In this document: positions 16,910 to 27,800 of the stretch, piece by piece
Layout: every line of letters begins with the position of its first letter
Numbering within the stretch: the stretch's first letter is position 1
Assembly: GCA_900104565.1 (NCBI GenBank)
Contig: LT629952.1
Span: forward strand, 310,001 to 374,000
Direction: 5' to 3'
Origin: Ruminococcaceae bacterium Marseille-P2935
GTDB taxonomy: Bacteria; Bacillota; Clostridia; Oscillospirales; Ruminococcaceae
Length of the DNA: 64,000 bases
Program-made: the position numbers and the translations under genes
Notes under the pieces: model-generated
What the model saw: only the letters and a program-made list of their open reading frames with translations
The model's database searches: none
What the model was told of the DNA's origin: nothing

Positions 16910-17485
16910 ATGGGACATAATGCATTTTCGGCGGGGGTAGCGCCAGGTGGACTGACCAGAGATTATGAAATTAAAATAATGATTTGCTACCTATTAAACA
17001 AAGCGGAGTGCCCAGTGACTTTTGCGCAACTAAATGACTCTTTTCAAAAAGATCAGCTTATGAATTACTTTGAGTTTGCGGAGGCAATGAGCCAGTTGCT
17101 CACCTTAGGAAACATTGCATTAGAAAAGACGCCGGATGGAAAAGAAGTTTATGTGCTAACCCCACTTGGAAAAAATACTGCGGAAACTTTTTATAAAAGC
17201 ATTCCGTTGTCAGTACGTGAAAAAGCGGTGAAGCAGCTTCATTCAATTTTAATAAGGGAACGTAGAGAACGGGAGAATCATGTGGAGATAATAAAGGTAT
17301 CAGACGGTTATAAAATTATATTAAATATTAAAGATGTGGGCAGCGATTTGTTAAGTGTATCATTATTTGTACCTACAATGAACGAGTGTGAAAAAATAAA
17401 AGAACGGTTTTTAAATGATCCAGCCAAACTGTACCAGGGAATGATTGCACTGCTAACTGGCGAAGATGCCGCTGCACAAGAATAA
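16910..17485 (+). CDS. DUF4364 family winged-helix protein
   Basis: A 191-residue protein of the DUF4364 family, found in Clostridia and predicted to contain a winged helix-turn-helix. The N-terminal half shows the pattern EIKIMICYLLNKAECPVT, then the recognition region and a wing (GNIALEKTPDGKEVYVLTPLG). The C-terminal half, about 110-190, is of unknown fold. A regulatory role is inferred from the fold only. ATG 16910 follows AGGAAGGGGG. A monocistronic unit is likely because a terminator follows at 17492. Confidence 0.85.
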   Translation: MGHNAFSAGVAPGGLTRDYEIKIMICYLLNKAECPVTFAQLNDSFQKDQLMNYFEFAEAMSQLLTLGNIALEKTPDGKEVYVLTPLGKNTAETFYKSIPLSVREKAVKQLHSILIRERRERENHVEIIKVSDGYKIILNIKDVGSDLLSVSLFVPTMNECEKIKERFLNDPAKLYQGMIALLTGEDAAAQE

Positions 17486-17491
17486 TCTTAA

Positions 17492-17535
17492 CATCAAAAA
17501 CGCCTTTCCAAATGGGAAAGGCGTTTTTGATGTTT
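17492..17535 (+). terminator. Intrinsic terminator after the DUF4364 gene
   Basis: An 18-bp stem (17492-17509 with 17515-17532) contains CGCCTTTCC/GGAAAGGCG and a T run in the descending arm. Confidence 0.85.
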
Positions 17536-17610
17536 CTGTTTCAGGTATACTTTGTCCATAATCAGAATATATCTTGAGTAGGACAAACAACCCTGAAAGG
17601 ACGATTGCAG

Positions 17611-20292
17611 ATGAATGATCATATGGAAAACAGTTCGGGTCTAAGCGAAAAACAGGCTCAAAAACTGCTGTTTGAATATGGAGAAAACAGACTGGAGCAA
17701 GGTAAAAAATTAAACCCTATCGCCATTTTTGCTGGGCAGTTCCGTGATGTGTTAGTAATGATCCTATTACTATCAACCATTATTTCTATTATGATGGGGG
17801 AAATTACGGAAGCATTTACTATCATTTCTATTGTAATTATTAACGCAGTCATAGGCTTTATGCAGGAGTATAGAACGGAAAAGACTTTGGATGCCTTAAA
17901 AAATATGGCATCTCCAACGGCAACTGTAATCAGAGATGGAAAGAAGCAAAATATTGAGGCATCCCTGCTGGTGCCCGGCGATTTAATTGTGTTAAAGCCA
18001 GGAGATAAAATTCCAGCAGATGCACATATTATAGAAGCGGTTTCCTTACAATGTGATGAATCCCTTATCACCGGGGAATCCCTTTCGGTAGAAAAACATG
18101 CAAAAGAAGGGGACGAACAGGAAAACAGGGTTTTTATGGGAACCGTCGTTACCAAAGGGCGAGGCAAGGGCGTTATAACCGCAACTGGTATGGACACCCA
18201 GATGGGACGTATTGCAGGTATGTTAAATCAAATAGAAGAGCCTGTAACTCCGTTGCAAAAACGGCTTAGCCAGTTAGGCAAATATATTGCAATTGGCTGT
18301 TTATTAATTTGCGCTGTAGTTTCTCTTACCGGAATTTTGCGCGGAGAGCCGATAGTAGACATGCTGATTACCGGAATTTCTCTTTCGGTTGCAGCTATTC
18401 CTGAAGGGCTTACCGCAATTGTCACCATTTCGTTGGCGTTGGCAATGAATCGTATTTTAAAACGCAATGCTTTAGTAAAAAAACTCCATGCAGTAGAAAC
18501 ACTTGGTTGTGCCAATGTAATCTGTTCTGATAAAACAGGAACCCTGACTGAAAACAAAATGTCTGTACAGGAGATTTTTACATTAGATCATCAGGTTAAG
18601 GTCAGCGGAAATGGATACAGCAAGACAGGAGAGCTGAAAGAAGAAGGGCGTTTTTTAAATATAAAAGCAGCCAAAACTGTCGCAGCAATTATGGATATTA
18701 GTGTAATGTGTACCAACTCTCAAATTTCGGAAGGCGAAAAAAACGGGTTGGCAGGAATTGCTGGCAAAATTTTAAGGGCGAATGACCAATGGGACACCAC
18801 AGGGGAGCCTACAGAAATTGCCTTGTTGGTTATGGCTGCAAAAGCCGGTACTTTTGATAAAAATTGCGGTTACCAAAAACTTGACGAGATACCTTTTGAT
18901 TCTACCCGAAAGCTCATGTCGGTAATAGTACAGGGAAAATCCCAAAGCAAAATGATGTTTACAAAAGGTGCACCAGATATGCTCATTGACCGTTGCCGTT
19001 ATTATATGACAGATCAGGGTATGCAGCTGCTTACCGATTTGGTGAAAAAAAATATTATGAATGCCAATGATAAAATGGCATCGAAAGCATTGCGGGTACT
19101 TGGATTTGCAATGAAAAAAGCGGAGGGCCCCGGAGCCGATAAGGAGCAGGACCTTGTATTTGTAGGGTTAGTAGGAATGATTGACCCGCCTCGTAAAGAG
19201 GCTTATGAAGCGGTTATGAAATGTAAACGTGCACGAATCAAACCGATTATGATCACTGGTGACCATAAAACAACAGCTATGGCAATTGCAAAGGATCTGA
19301 AAATATTCAGGGAAGGGGACATGGTCATTACAGGGAAAGAACTGGATTCCATGAGTGATATTCAGTTCCAGCAGTTACTTGGCAAGACTACAGTATTTGC
19401 CAGGGTGAGTCCCGAGCATAAATTGCGTATTGTCCGTGAATTAAAAAAACGTGGAGATACAGTAGCCATGACGGGTGACGGTGTAAATGATGCACCGGCC
19501 ATTAAAGAGGCAGACATAGGTGTAGCAATGGGGGTCAGCGGTACTGATGTTACCAAAGAAGCAGCTTCGGTTATTTTGTTGGATGACAATTTTGCTACAC
19601 TGATTGCTGCAGTTGAAGAAGGGCGCATTATTTATCAGAATATTCGCAAATCAATACGTTATTTGCTGTCCTGTAATATTGGCGAGGTGCTCACAATGTT
19701 CTTAGGAATGCTCATGGGGCTGCCAGTCGTATTATTACCAATTCATATTTTGCTGGTTAACCTGGTCACCGACAGCTTGCCGGCAGTTGCACTGGGCTTA
19801 GAGCCGGGAGACGAAGACACCATGACACGGAAACCAAGGGGAGGGGACGAATCGGTCTTCTCCAATGGATTATTGACTACAATTATTTTCCGTGGATTTT
19901 TAATAGGGTTAACTACACTTGCGGTTTTTGTTACCTTCTTAAAACATGGCAGTGGAATAGACGTTGCGCGAACGGCGGCGCTGTTTGCCCTTATTATTAC
20001 ACAGCTTTTCCATGTGTTTGAGTGTAAATCAGAAACAAGGAGTTTGTTCTCTGTACATTATTTTAACAACTTTAAACTGCTTGGGGCGGTACTGATTTCG
20101 ATGTTGGTTACTTTGGCAACCATCTATGTGCCTCAAATGAGGCTGGTATTTAAAACAGTGCCATTAAGTATAGGGGAACTCTTGGTGGTTATTTGTTATG
20201 CATTAATTGCACCTATTATTTCTGCAGTTTTCATGATGAACCGTTCAAAGCCAGAAAAAGATAGTATGCGGCAGCTGAAAGAACCGGAGTAA
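17611..20292 (+). CDS. Cation-transporting P-type ATPase, Ca2+ (SERCA/PMCA) type
   Basis: P2A-like pump that probably exports Ca2+. The order of domains is normal: N-terminal cytoplasmic segment, helices 1-2, actuator domain with TGES, helices 3-4 with PEGLTAI, phosphorylation site DKTGTLT (Asp307), nucleotide-binding domain, hinge GDGVNDAPA, and six C-terminal helices including NLVTDSLPAVALG. The length of 893 residues is typical. ATG 17611 is chosen because AAAGGA (17596-17601) lies 9 nt upstream; TTG 17605 is too close. It is flanked by terminators, so it is monocistronic. Confidence 0.95.
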   Translation: MNDHMENSSGLSEKQAQKLLFEYGENRLEQGKKLNPIAIFAGQFRDVLVMILLLSTIISIMMGEITEAFTIISIVIINAVIGFMQEYRTEKTLDALKNMASPTATVIRDGKKQNIEASLLVPGDLIVLKPGDKIPADAHIIEAVSLQCDESLITGESLSVEKHAKEGDEQENRVFMGTVVTKGRGKGVITATGMDTQMGRIAGMLNQIEEPVTPLQKRLSQLGKYIAIGCLLICAVVSLTGILRGEPIVDMLITGISLSVAAIPEGLTAIVTISLALAMNRILKRNALVKKLHAVETLGCANVICSDKTGTLTENKMSVQEIFTLDHQVKVSGNGYSKTGELKEEGRFLNIKAAKTVAAIMDISVMCTNSQISEGEKNGLAGIAGKILRANDQWDTTGEPTEIALLVMAAKAGTFDKNCGYQKLDEIPFDSTRKLMSVIVQGKSQSKMMFTKGAPDMLIDRCRYYMTDQGMQLLTDLVKKNIMNANDKMASKALRVLGFAMKKAEGPGADKEQDLVFVGLVGMIDPPRKEAYEAVMKCKRARIKPIMITGDHKTTAMAIAKDLKIFREGDMVITGKELDSMSDIQFQQLLGKTTVFARVSPEHKLRIVRELKKRGDTVAMTGDGVNDAPAIKEADIGVAMGVSGTDVTKEAASVILLDDNFATLIAAVEEGRIIYQNIRKSIRYLLSCNIGEVLTMFLGMLMGLPVVLLPIHILLVNLVTDSLPAVALGLEPGDEDTMTRKPRGGDESVFSNGLLTTIIFRGFLIGLTTLAVFVTFLKHGSGIDVARTAALFALIITQLFHVFECKSETRSLFSVHYFNNFKLLGAVLISMLVTLATIYVPQMRLVFKTVPLSIGELLVVICYALIAPIISAVFMMNRSKPEKDSMRQLKEPE

Positions 20293-20320
20293 GATACTTA
20301 AATTTGATCTTTTTTGTATA

Positions 20321-20369
20321 CTGTGCTATAATTCCTTAAGATATTTTAAGAATTATGGCACAGTTTTTT
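20321..20369 (+). terminator. Intrinsic terminator after the P-type ATPase
   Basis: A long imperfect stem (20321-20340 with 20346-20363; one bulged C and one G-T pair) is followed by TTTTTT. Confidence 0.8.
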
Positions 20370-20418
20370 GTGCTGCAAATGAAGAAGTTTTCTTCTACCT
20401 ATATGGAGGGGTTCTATT

Positions 20419-20820
20419 TTGTTAAAAAAGGTTATGTCGTACCTGCTTATTTTTGACGTGGCACTGCGTATCATTGCTATTGCTACTGCGCTCATACTAA
20501 ATATGCTGGGCATTCCAGTTTTCGTAACTATTCTTACAGGATGCTCTGTTTTAGCAGGTATTTTTTTGATTGTAAAAAAATATACCAAAGGAATCCGTAC
20601 CAATGAGCTCGCAATGTATTGGGTGCTGCGAACAGCTGTAATTTTAATAAACCTGTTGGTCGTTACGTTTGGTACCCCGGTCAACGTCAGCTTCGTCGAG
20701 ACAATTATTTGCGGTACATTACTGGATGTTCTGATTTATGTTGTTTTAATCATTCTTGCAGTGAAAAAGCAAAATTATGTGAATATTACTTCCGACGAAG
20801 AACAAAAACGTGGGAATTAA
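20419..20820 (+). CDS. Small four-helix membrane protein, unknown function
   Basis: I do not recognise this 133-residue protein. Four hydrophobic segments are visible (about 6-30, 34-54, 66-86 and 94-114), with a charged C-terminal tail ending SDEEQKRGN. TTG 20419 follows GGAGGG at 20405-20410 with 8 nt spacing, which supports translation. It sits between the P-ATPase terminator and a methyltransferase pseudogene. Confidence 0.65.
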   Translation: MLKKVMSYLLIFDVALRIIAIATALILNMLGIPVFVTILTGCSVLAGIFLIVKKYTKGIRTNELAMYWVLRTAVILINLLVVTFGTPVNVSFVETIICGTLLDVLIYVVLIILAVKKQNYVNITSDEEQKRGN

Positions 20821-20824
20821 TGTG

Positions 20825-20853
20825 AAAAGCTGTAGACATTGCCTACAGCTTTT
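20825..20853 (+). terminator. Hairpin after the small membrane protein
   Basis: AAAAGCTGTAG (20825-20835) pairs with CTACAGCTTTT (20843-20853), 5 bases after the stop. Confidence 0.7.
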
Positions 20854-20869
20854 ATGAAGGAGACTACCT

Positions 20870-21573
20870 GTGCAAGAGAACAAATATGACGATAAAGACT
20901 TTTTTGAAAAACATAGCCAAAGGGGCTGGTGAGTGGCACGAATTACAAAAACTGATGCTATGTTTTGAGGGGAAAAAGTTTTGGATTTAGGCTGTGGGTT
21001 TGGTTGGCATTGCCGATATGCGGCAGAATAAGGAGCAGAGTATGTGCTGGGTATTGAAATTTTCCCAAAATGCTGCAACAGGCAAGAGAGATGGGGAACT
21101 TTTCTCAAATTGATTATTGCAGAGTGCCAATTGAAGACTACAAGTATGAATCCGAGAGCTTTGATGTGGTAATCAGCTCGTTGGCGTTTCATTATATTGA
21201 AAATTTTTCGGGAATTTGCTAAAAAGCATTTAGTTGTTTGAAAAAAGGAGGCAGGTTTGTTTTTTCTGTAAAACACCCAGTATTTACCTCTTATGGCACT
21301 CAGGACTGGTATTATGATCATAATGGAAATATTTTGCACTGGCTAGTAGACCAATATTTTACCGAAGGACGGCGTGAAGCGGTGTTTTTGGAAGAACCGG
21401 TTTAAAAATACCATAAGACCTTAACCACTTATTTGAACAGCGTCCTGCAGGCTGGGTTTGCTATTACAAATATATTAGCACCCCAGCCAGATCCAGCTAT
21501 GCTTTGCCTGCCCGGTATGAAGAAAGAACTGAGACGGCCAATGATGCTTTTAGTGTCTGCGCATAAGCAGTAA
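20870..21573 (+). pseudogene. Decayed class I SAM-dependent methyltransferase
   Basis: Fragments of one methyltransferase follow each other in order but in broken frames. GTG 20870 behind GAAGGAG starts VQENKYDDKDFFEKHSQRGW, then come in-frame stops, the SAM-binding motif VLDLGCGFGWHCRYAAE, YVLGIEIFPK, a frameshift, QIDYCRVPIEDYKYESESFDVV, VFSVKHPVFTSYGTQDWYY with YDHNGN, and a C-terminal part ending in LLVSAHKQ at a normal stop. At least four stop codons and two frameshifts interrupt it. The remnants keep clear similarity along the whole length, so the decay looks recent. Confidence 0.85.
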
Positions 21574-21604
21574 AAGAGGCGGTACATTTGTACCGCCTCT
21601 TTTC
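21572..21604. terminator. Bidirectional intrinsic terminator
   Basis: A 14-bp stem (21572-21585 with 21590-21603), AGAGGCGGTAC/GTACCGCCTCT, lies between the methyltransferase remnant and the convergent hemolysin III gene. Confidence 0.85.
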
Positions 21605-21610
21605 GATAAT

Positions 21611-22264
21611 TTATACAATGTATAGAAAGATAAGCAAATAATGCATGAAACTGCCTAGAAGAATGAAAATATGAAACAGCTCATGAAATCCAAACCGATC
21701 AGAGATATTTGGCTTTTTCAATATATATAAAATGCCGCCTGTTGTATAGAACACCCCGCCGGAAATTAAGCAGGTAAGCGCACCGTAACCTAGGGTAGCA
21801 AGTGGGCGTACATCAATTAATATAAACCAGCCCATTAAAATATAAAATGAAGTGTAAAGCCATCTGGGGGCATTTAGCCAACACAGTTTTAAGATGATTC
21901 CTGTTACAGCAATTACCCAGATGGCTGCAGTTAATATAACTCCTTCCGGGTGCGGAAAAAAGTTAAGCAGGATTGGCGTGTAAGTTCCAGCAATCAATAC
22001 ATAAATCATAGCATGGTCCAGTTTGCGTAATGGCACCAAATGCTGAGTATCTGCAACCACAAAGTGATAAGCAGCGCTGGCACTGTATAAAGCAATAAGC
22101 GATAACCCAAATACTAATGCAGAACTCATGGTGCGAACAGAAAACGTATCTGCCAGCAGGCTTTTGGTTACCAATAGAATTGTCCCTACTGTAGATAAGA
22201 TCGCCCCTATAAAGTGAGATAAGCTACTGATAGGGTCTCTTGCATTATATGAATGGTTTACCAT
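21611..22264 (-). CDS. Hemolysin III family (TrhA/PAQR-like) membrane protein
   Basis: Seven-helix membrane protein of the hemolysin III/YqfA group, related to PAQR receptors; bacterial members have been linked to membrane lipid homeostasis. Family motifs are SSLSHFIGAILS near the start, SAAYHF, the central LDHAMIYVLIAGTYTP and the C-terminal FHELFHIFILLGSFMHYLL with the metal-binding His residues. ATG 22264 is chosen because CAGGAG (22278-22273) has 8 nt spacing; the GTG at 22273 overlaps it. Hemolytic activity should not be assumed from the family name. Confidence 0.9.
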   Translation of the reverse strand: MVNHSYNARDPISSLSHFIGAILSTVGTILLVTKSLLADTFSVRTMSSALVFGLSLIALYSASAAYHFVVADTQHLVPLRKLDHAMIYVLIAGTYTPILLNFFPHPEGVILTAAIWVIAVTGIILKLCWLNAPRWLYTSFYILMGWFILIDVRPLATLGYGALTCLISGGVFYTTGGILYILKKPNISDRFGFHELFHIFILLGSFMHYLLIFLYIV

Positions 22265-22471
22265 AACGATCACTCCTGCTTTGATTAATTTATAATATGG
22301 TTATTAAAACTATATAATATACATATAATAACACCAATATATTGTGAATGCAATAGAATGTTGTTTTTAAAAAAAATATATAGTATATTATATTTAATAT
22401 ATTTAGTTTTTAAGTTGCTAATAATGATAATATAAGCTAGATTGAAAAGTTTTATACGAGGTGATGTGGTG

Positions 22472-23065
22472 ATGGAGAAGGAAGAGAAATTTTCTTTTAT
22501 AAAGAATATAGATGATTGTGATATTCTGGTTGAGGAACTCCCTTCGATTGAGTTATATATGGATCAGATTACTACGCTGATCGAGGAGAAAATGTCCTCT
22601 AATAAACGCAGTGAAAAAGAAAAACTTCTTACTAAAACTATGATTAACAACTATACAAAAGAAGGGCTTTTAAAATCCATTAAGGGAAAAAAATATTCCA
22701 AGCAACACATTTTACAAATGTTATTGATTTATAATTTAAAACAGGCTTTATCAATTAGTGATATCAAGGCACTTCTTGACTTTAGTTCCGAAGAATTATC
22801 ATTAGGTCCATCGGAATACAACCCAACAGAAGTTACTAAACTTTATCAAGATTTCTTGAGGATGAAAACGGCGGTCAAGGGTGAGATGGCAGATTTTATT
22901 GAAAAGCTTTCCAACACGTTGGAGCCACCGACAGAAGAAAAGTTGGCTGCTGTGGAGCAGGTAATACTGTTAAGCATTATTTCGGCTTATGCAAAACGTG
23001 CTGCAGAGAATATGATAGATCAAATGAGTACAGAGAAATCAAAACAAGACAGGGTTAAGCAATAG
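22472..23065 (+). CDS. DUF1836 domain protein, predicted DNA-binding
   Basis: A 197-residue DUF1836 protein, typical of Clostridia. The core pattern is present: IELYMDQITTLIEEKM, then TKTMINNYTKEGLL and KKYSKQHILQMLLIYNLKQALSIS. This looks like a MerR-like winged helix followed by helices. The target is unknown. ATG 22472 follows GAGGTGAT; GTG 22466 and 22469 are alternatives. The 200 bp upstream is very AT-rich. A hairpin terminator closes the unit. Confidence 0.85.
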   Translation: MEKEEKFSFIKNIDDCDILVEELPSIELYMDQITTLIEEKMSSNKRSEKEKLLTKTMINNYTKEGLLKSIKGKKYSKQHILQMLLIYNLKQALSISDIKALLDFSSEELSLGPSEYNPTEVTKLYQDFLRMKTAVKGEMADFIEKLSNTLEPPTEEKLAAVEQVILLSIISAYAKRAAENMIDQMSTEKSKQDRVKQ

Positions 23066-23090
23066 AATATTAAGCTTAATGGTGAGTATT

Positions 23091-23136
23091 TATAAAATGA
23101 CGGGTATCGGTGTAGCCGAGACCCGTCATTTTATAA
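23091..23136 (+). terminator. Intrinsic terminator after the DUF1836 gene
   Basis: A 15-bp stem with ATGACGGGT/ACCCGTCAT arms (23091-23105, 23121-23135) ends in ATTTTATA. Confidence 0.75.
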
Positions 23137-23323
23137 TAATCTTTTAAGAGTATCTTGAAAGCGTGGCCCTTTTAGGTCTTACTTAGTATGGCGGTGCATA
23201 AAATGAAATGAAACTTGTCTACAAAAATAACTTTTAAAAAGATTGTTGGAGATCTTGCAAAGATTTATATTGTTGTTTGGTCACACTTTTGCAACATTTC
23301 TGTAAATTTTAAGCACTTTTCTA

Positions 23324-23352
23324 TTGACCATATGTTGGAGGAAGTGTAATAT
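23324..23352 (+). promoter_or_regulatory. Promoter of the GHL10 gene
   Basis: TTGACC (23324-23329) and TAATAT (23347-23352) are 17 bp apart. The rest of the 320-bp gap (23066-23387) is AT-rich and holds the preceding terminator and no visible gene. Confidence 0.7.
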
Positions 23353-23387
23353 GATACCATGCAAAATATGTCTATTGGGAGGTAATA

Positions 23388-24863
23388 ATGAAGAAGTTTG
23401 TCGTGGCCATTCTCACTTGCATACTAATTTTGACATCCACGTCCTGTAGCAAAGGCGATGACATAAATCCAGACATCATAACAGGAAGCGGAATTTTGGA
23501 ACTGGCAGAACCGAAAGAAGAAAGTATTCCGCAAGCATCCTATGCACCTGAATCCCCTGATTCCAACCTAAGTTTACAATCCCCCCAATCTAATGGGGGA
23601 GCCGCTGGAAGCTCATTGTTCCAAGCAACTTCCTCGCAAACTGTAAGTAGTTTGGTTTCCGGGAGTTTGGCCTCGTCCCAGGCGAGCAGTCAACAGCAGT
23701 CCTCCTCCTCAAGTTCAGGCAGCTCTTCCGGCAACTCTGATCAATTTCCGGAAACGCCGGGCGATTCATCAGAAGTGAAATCTGTTTGGATTAGCTATTT
23801 GGAACTTGATTCGCTTTTAAAAGGAAAAAGCAAAAGCCAGTTTACTTCAAATATTGATTCAGTGTTTACAAACGCAGTAAACTTTGGGCTAAATACGGTT
23901 TTTGTTCAGGTTCGTCCTTTTGGAGATGCTATTTACCCGTCAGATCTATTTCCGTGGTCATATTTAGCCACTGGAACTGAAGGGAAAGACCCCGGCTTTG
24001 ACCCGTTGGCAATTATGGTTCATATGGCCCACAATAAAGGACTAAAAATTGAGGCGTGGATTAACCCTTATCGGGTGCGTTCTGACTCCAGCAGCCGTCC
24101 GCTTTCCAGTGATAATCAGGCTCAGATATGGCTAAACGAAGGCAACGACAGTGTAGTAAAATATGGTAATATTATCTCCTACAATCCGGCGCGGCCTCAG
24201 GCACGTAAGCTGATTATTGATGGAGTCATCGAGATTGTTCAGAATTACGATGTAGATGGTATTCATTTTGATGATTATTTTTACCCCACAACCGATGCGG
24301 CTTTTGACCAGGCTGCATATAACGAATATAAATCAAGCGGCGGTTCCATGTCTTTAAGCAATTGGCGTATGGAAAATGTAAATCAATTAGTGAGAGACGT
24401 TTACACCGCAGTAAAATCCTCTGGAGGCGGCTCGGTACGTTTTGGAATCAGCCCCCAGGCAAACATTGAAAACAACTACAATTCTCAGTATTCAGATGTA
24501 AAAAAATGGATGAGCAATACCGGTTATTTAGATTATATATGCCCACAGGTTTATTTTGGATTTGATAATTCCGCTTACCCATTTGAAAGTACAGTGAATC
24601 TATGGAACAATTTAATTAAGGTGAATTCTGTCGATTTATATATTGGGCTTTCACCCTATAAAATTGGGCAAACAGATCAATGGGCGGGCTCTGGAAAGAA
24701 TGAATGGCTGAATACTACCGATATTTTAAAACGTATGGTGCTTTGTTCACGGCAGGCGTCAAAATATCAGGGCTTCTCGCTTTACCGGTACGATTCATTG
24801 TTTGGCAGCGGAATCAGCAACCAGGTAAAAACAGAAAGAGAGAACCTAAAAGGTATTCTATAA
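23388..24863 (+). CDS. Exported family 10-like glycosyl hydrolase (GHL10), Ser-rich linker
   Basis: A 491-residue secreted protein. The N-terminus has a signal peptide (MKKFVVAILTCILILTSTSC); the Cys after the hydrophobic core suggests a lipoprotein, though TSTSC is not a perfect lipobox. A low-complexity Ser-rich linker covers about 35-125. The GHL10 TIM-barrel domain follows, with VWISYLELDSLL, NTVFVQVRPFGDAIYPSDLFPWS, KIEAWINPYRV and the conserved YDVDGIHFDDYFYP. Family members are thought to act on cell-wall or other glycans; the substrate is unknown. The next gene encodes a diverged copy of the same fold fused to an amidase, so a shared role at the envelope or the spore is likely. Confidence 0.88.
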   Translation: MKKFVVAILTCILILTSTSCSKGDDINPDIITGSGILELAEPKEESIPQASYAPESPDSNLSLQSPQSNGGAAGSSLFQATSSQTVSSLVSGSLASSQASSQQQSSSSSSGSSSGNSDQFPETPGDSSEVKSVWISYLELDSLLKGKSKSQFTSNIDSVFTNAVNFGLNTVFVQVRPFGDAIYPSDLFPWSYLATGTEGKDPGFDPLAIMVHMAHNKGLKIEAWINPYRVRSDSSSRPLSSDNQAQIWLNEGNDSVVKYGNIISYNPARPQARKLIIDGVIEIVQNYDVDGIHFDDYFYPTTDAAFDQAAYNEYKSSGGSMSLSNWRMENVNQLVRDVYTAVKSSGGGSVRFGISPQANIENNYNSQYSDVKKWMSNTGYLDYICPQVYFGFDNSAYPFESTVNLWNNLIKVNSVDLYIGLSPYKIGQTDQWAGSGKNEWLNTTDILKRMVLCSRQASKYQGFSLYRYDSLFGSGISNQVKTERENLKGIL

Positions 24864-24899
24864 ACAAAAGGTTAAGGATGTAAAAAGGGAGGTCAGGGT

Positions 24900-27800
24900 G
24901 TGCCTAATTTTCTAAAAAATAAAAAATTATTAGCAATTATACTGAGTTCTATCTTTATCGTGGTAACCCTTGCAGTTGGAGTATACGCAGCAGTGAATCG
25001 TGGGCCATCGCTGCCGGTAAACGCCGACAAATCAAATACGGCGGAATCGGATGCATCATCAAAAGATGCTTTGGCGGAATCGTTACAGCCAGAAAGCAGC
25101 AAGCCACCGGAATTCTCCGAGAGCTCTCAGCCCGAGAAGGAAGAGCCTCCGGTGATCCTGAATGTTCCTCATGATATGAAAGCGGCATATCTTACTGCGG
25201 GCTATGAGTTCTTGACTGGAAATACCGACAGTGCTACAGTAAAAGCTGAGATTGACAAGGCTCTTGCAAAGGCAAAGGAGTTTACTTTAAACACAATTAT
25301 TGTAAATACCCGTTATAAGGACACAGTGCTCTACAGTATATCAGGTATGCCGGGTACTGCTTCGGATTTTGATGTATTAAGCTATATTATTGAAAAATGC
25401 AAAGCAAACGAACTGCGTGTTTATGCTATAGTAGACTCTATGGCTCTGTTTGAAAATGGTAAAGTAGTTACCATTGATTATGCAGATGGAACTTCGATTG
25501 ACAAGCTTTCATCCAATATGAAGGAATTCACTGATAAATATGCTGTTGATGGAATTTTGCTGGATAATTACTACAATGTTCAAGATTCTAACAGTTACAG
25601 CAATTATTTGAAATATGGCGGCGGCATTGGTTTTGACCACTATATGCGGCAGGTACCGCATCAGGTGGTATCGGCATTATCCGAAACCATTCGAAAATAT
25701 GCCCCGGCCACACAAATTGGTTTACTAACTGATGCAGTTTGGGCCAATAAAGCGGATCAAGAAGATGGGTCTGACACTAAGGCAAGTTTTGCTACTTTGA
25801 CAAATGGCAATGCAGATACCAAACAATTTGTAGAAGAGAAGTTGGTGGATTTCATTGCGGTGAAGGCATATGGTTCTCTGACCGATTCCGCCACTCCGTT
25901 TGGCAAGGTAACCAAGTGGTGGTCTGATCTTGCAAAAGCAAATGAGATGCCGTTTTTTACAGTACTGGCATCTGATAAAATTGCATCTACTGCTCCTGGC
26001 TGGTCCGGAGCAGACCAGTTGGTTTTACAGATAGATGAAGCAAAAAAATTGGACAACTATAGCGGATGTATTTTTAACTCGCTAAAAAGATTGATTGAAA
26101 ACCCAAAAGACAGTACAACCTTACTGGTTAAGTATTTTAACAATCAGGTCAATGTTGATTTTATTTTAACGGAACTTACCTTTACAAAGCCCAAAGAAGG
26201 CACAACATTCAGTACCTATGAGCAAAAGGTAACGTTTACCGGTGCATCTGACCCAACGGAAGAGGTTATTATGAATGGTCAGAAGGTAGATACGGACGCC
26301 AATGGCTTCTTTTCTGTTGAAATCGAATTAAAACCCGGCCTTAATACCTTTAAGTTTGAGCACAAAGAGAAGACGGTAATTTATAATATTACTAGAAAAA
26401 TTGAGATTTTAAAAGAAGTATCACCGGTAGGAAGCGTGACAGTAGAAGGTGGTATGAAAATTAAATTTACTGCGTTGGCGTACTCAGACGCAAAGGTGTA
26501 TGCAGTTATTAATGGGCAGACCATTGGTATGTCCATTGACACAACAGAAGACGATAATACAGACCGTGACTCGTCCTATGTAAAATTCAGCGGTACGTAT
26601 ACTGCCCCAGCCGCAACTGCAGGGGTACAGAACCTTGGAAATATCACCTTCTACGGGGAATGGCAGGGCGAAAAAGCTTCTAAACAGGGAGCATCGGTGA
26701 AAGTGAATAAAAAACCGGTCATTGGTGAAGGAAGGTTGGTCCAGATAACAACCGACGGAGCTGAAACCTTCCCAACTAATACTTTGGATGATACTTCAAG
26801 CCCGTATTGTTACCCCTTAGCTAAAGGCGCTCTGGATTACACTGTAGGTGATGAAATTGTGTACCGCGACGGAAACAGCACCTACACTTACTATATTCTG
26901 CAGTCCGGCCAAAGGGTTTACTCAAAAGATATTAGCAGCACCGGGGCATCAGAGCCACAAAATAATAAAATTAAGGGAATTACCATTACTGCTGATTCCC
27001 AATATACCAACGTAATATTAAATACGGAGCAGAAGGTGTCGTATGAATTCAGCTATGATACCAGCAATATTACTATTGATTTTAGTTATACCAGTTCGGT
27101 GCCGGGAAACATGAACAGTTTATCAAAAAATCCTATGTTTTCTTCTGCAAAATGGAGCGGCTCTAAGTTGACGTTAACCTTACGAAGCCCTGGTTCCTTT
27201 ATGGGGTACAGGGGGTATTTTGATTCCAACGGTAACCTGGTATTCCGATTCAATAATCCGCCGTCTTCTATTTCCGGAGCCAGAATTGTAATTGATCCTG
27301 GTCATGGCAATAGTGACATTGGTGCAGTAGGATTTAATCCATCCTACCCCGAGTCGTACCTGAATCAGGTAATTGCGAAAAAAACAGCATCGGTTCTGCG
27401 CAGCAGAGGTGCTTCCGTATTGTTGTTGGATACCGATAGCAGCCCGGTTAAAATGGTGCAACGAATTGCACAGGCCAAAAATTACAATGCACAAATTTAT
27501 GTTAGCATTCATCACAACGCTGCAGGTGCATCGGCCAAGGGCTCGGAGGCGTATTACTTCTATCCGTTCTCGAAAGGGCTGGCGGTTAACGCTTCCTCAA
27601 ACCTTGCATCGTCCCTGAACACAACCAACCGTGGCGCTAAGTTTGGTTATTTCTTTGTAACCAGAGATTCTGCGTTTGCCTCCATTCTAGCGGAGTGCGG
27701 CTTTGTTACCAACCGTACCGAATATGAAAAACTACTGGATGATGGCTATCAGGATTCCATGGCAATTGGTCTGGTCAATGCAATTTCTTCTTATATTAAC

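Noticed and set aside
20304-20332. TTGATC-17-TATAAT before the small membrane protein gene
   Set aside because: The -10 box lies inside the stem of the strong P-ATPase terminator, so the match is probably incidental to that sequence; a weak dual role cannot be excluded.
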